From Asticcacaulis sp. (lineage in GTDB: Bacteria; Pseudomonadota; Alphaproteobacteria; Caulobacterales; Caulobacteraceae), in the NCBI RefSeq assembly GCF_027484505.1, contig NZ_JAIXSV010000093.1, forward strand, positions 1-44,198: a stretch of 44,198 bases of DNA, in the 5' to 3' direction. Of this stretch, positions 43,929 to 44,198 are shown in pieces (within the stretch, counting starts at the first letter, position 1; the number at the start of each line of letters is the position of its first letter). Below the pieces are notes generated by a model, which saw only the letters and a program-made list of their open reading frames with translations, was not told the DNA's origin and did not search any database. Position numbers and translations under genes: made by a program.

Positions 43929-44198
43929 GTGACCCCCGCCGCCCGTCTGCAAGCCGCTTCCGACATTCTCGACCTTCTGGGCAAGACGCGCCGTCCGGCC
44001 GAAGAGGTGCTGAAGGATTGGGGCCGTAACAACCGCTATGCCGGGTCAAAGGACCGCCGCGCTATTGCCGATAAGGTCTATCAGTGCCTGCGCGCGCGTG
44101 AACGCTTGTCTTTTGCAATGGATTCCTCGGCGGGCCGTGCGCTGGTGCTGGGGGCGCTGCACTTCCTTGACGGCGTAAGCCTTTCCGAGATCGACGAC
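43929..44198 (+). CDS. RsmB-type rRNA methyltransferase, N-terminal part
   Basis: Truncated by the right edge: 90 codons visible. The sequence (ARLQAASDILDLLGKTRRPA, then KDRRAIADKVYQCLRARERL) matches the NusB-like N-terminal domain of RsmB/NOP2 family 16S rRNA cytosine-5 methyltransferases. Starts at GTG 43929 with AAGGATAAAGAG before it. The methyltransferase domain lies outside the window, so the assignment rests on the N terminus only. Confidence 0.8.
   Translation, partial: MTPAARLQAASDILDLLGKTRRPAEEVLKDWGRNNRYAGSKDRRAIADKVYQCLRARERLSFAMDSSAGRALVLGALHFLDGVSLSEIDD

Overview
The window looks like chromosome of an alphaproteobacterium of the Caulobacterales, most likely Caulobacteraceae near Asticcacaulis or Caulobacter. 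This rests on a high-GC genome with strong GC preference at third codon positions, an aa3 oxidase cluster with coxF and SURF1, a class I lysyl-tRNA synthetase, a TonB-dependent receptor and a DUF1523 protein. The genus is inferred by memory of the families, not by any search. I see no phage, plasmid, insertion sequence or CRISPR array.

Layout. 0.4-7.6 kb: glutamate-cysteine ligase, a POT peptide transporter, and on the minus strand a TonB receptor and tldD. 7.9-15.8 kb: one plus-strand cytochrome c oxidase cluster, ctaC-ctaD-ctaB-coxF-ctaG-ctaE-DUF983-SURF1-M16 peptidase, with three ATGA start/stop overlaps. It carries three catalytic or core subunits, heme O synthesis, copper delivery and assembly. 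15.9-22.4 kb: glycerophosphodiesterase, YqgE, peroxiredoxin, an acyl-CoA dehydrogenase with a MerR regulator, and a seven-repeat lipoprotein. 22.6-27.7 kb: lysyl-tRNA synthetase, a serine hydrolase, an S24-type repressor, a membrane protein and two coupled thioesterases. 27.9-40.6 kb: four queuosine genes (queC, queE, tgt, queA) interleaved with a Ppx/GppA phosphatase, hspQ, tRNA-Lys, an accessory block of two orphans, a GNAT and an aminotransferase, then a cyclophilin, rlmE and a phasin. 40.6-44.2 kb: metallophosphoesterase, a likely 47-residue gene, guaB, a MAPEG protein and the start of an RsmB-type methyltransferase.

The most unusual content is between the genes. Three families of structured dispersed repeats recur. 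Family 1 (three copies, about 120-140 bp) has a shared core flanked by hairpins whose arms differ but stay complementary. Family 2 (two copies, about 105 bp) resembles the common alphaproteobacterial CGAAAAGTG palindrome. Family 3 (six copies in three inverted pairs) sits only in tail-to-tail gene gaps, and its stems also show compensatory changes. Several copies begin at or contain the stop codon of the neighbouring gene.

The other notable observation is in Tgt: two of the three cysteines of the expected structural zinc site are serines. I found no convincing new multi-gene system; the repeat families are the best candidates for something under-described.
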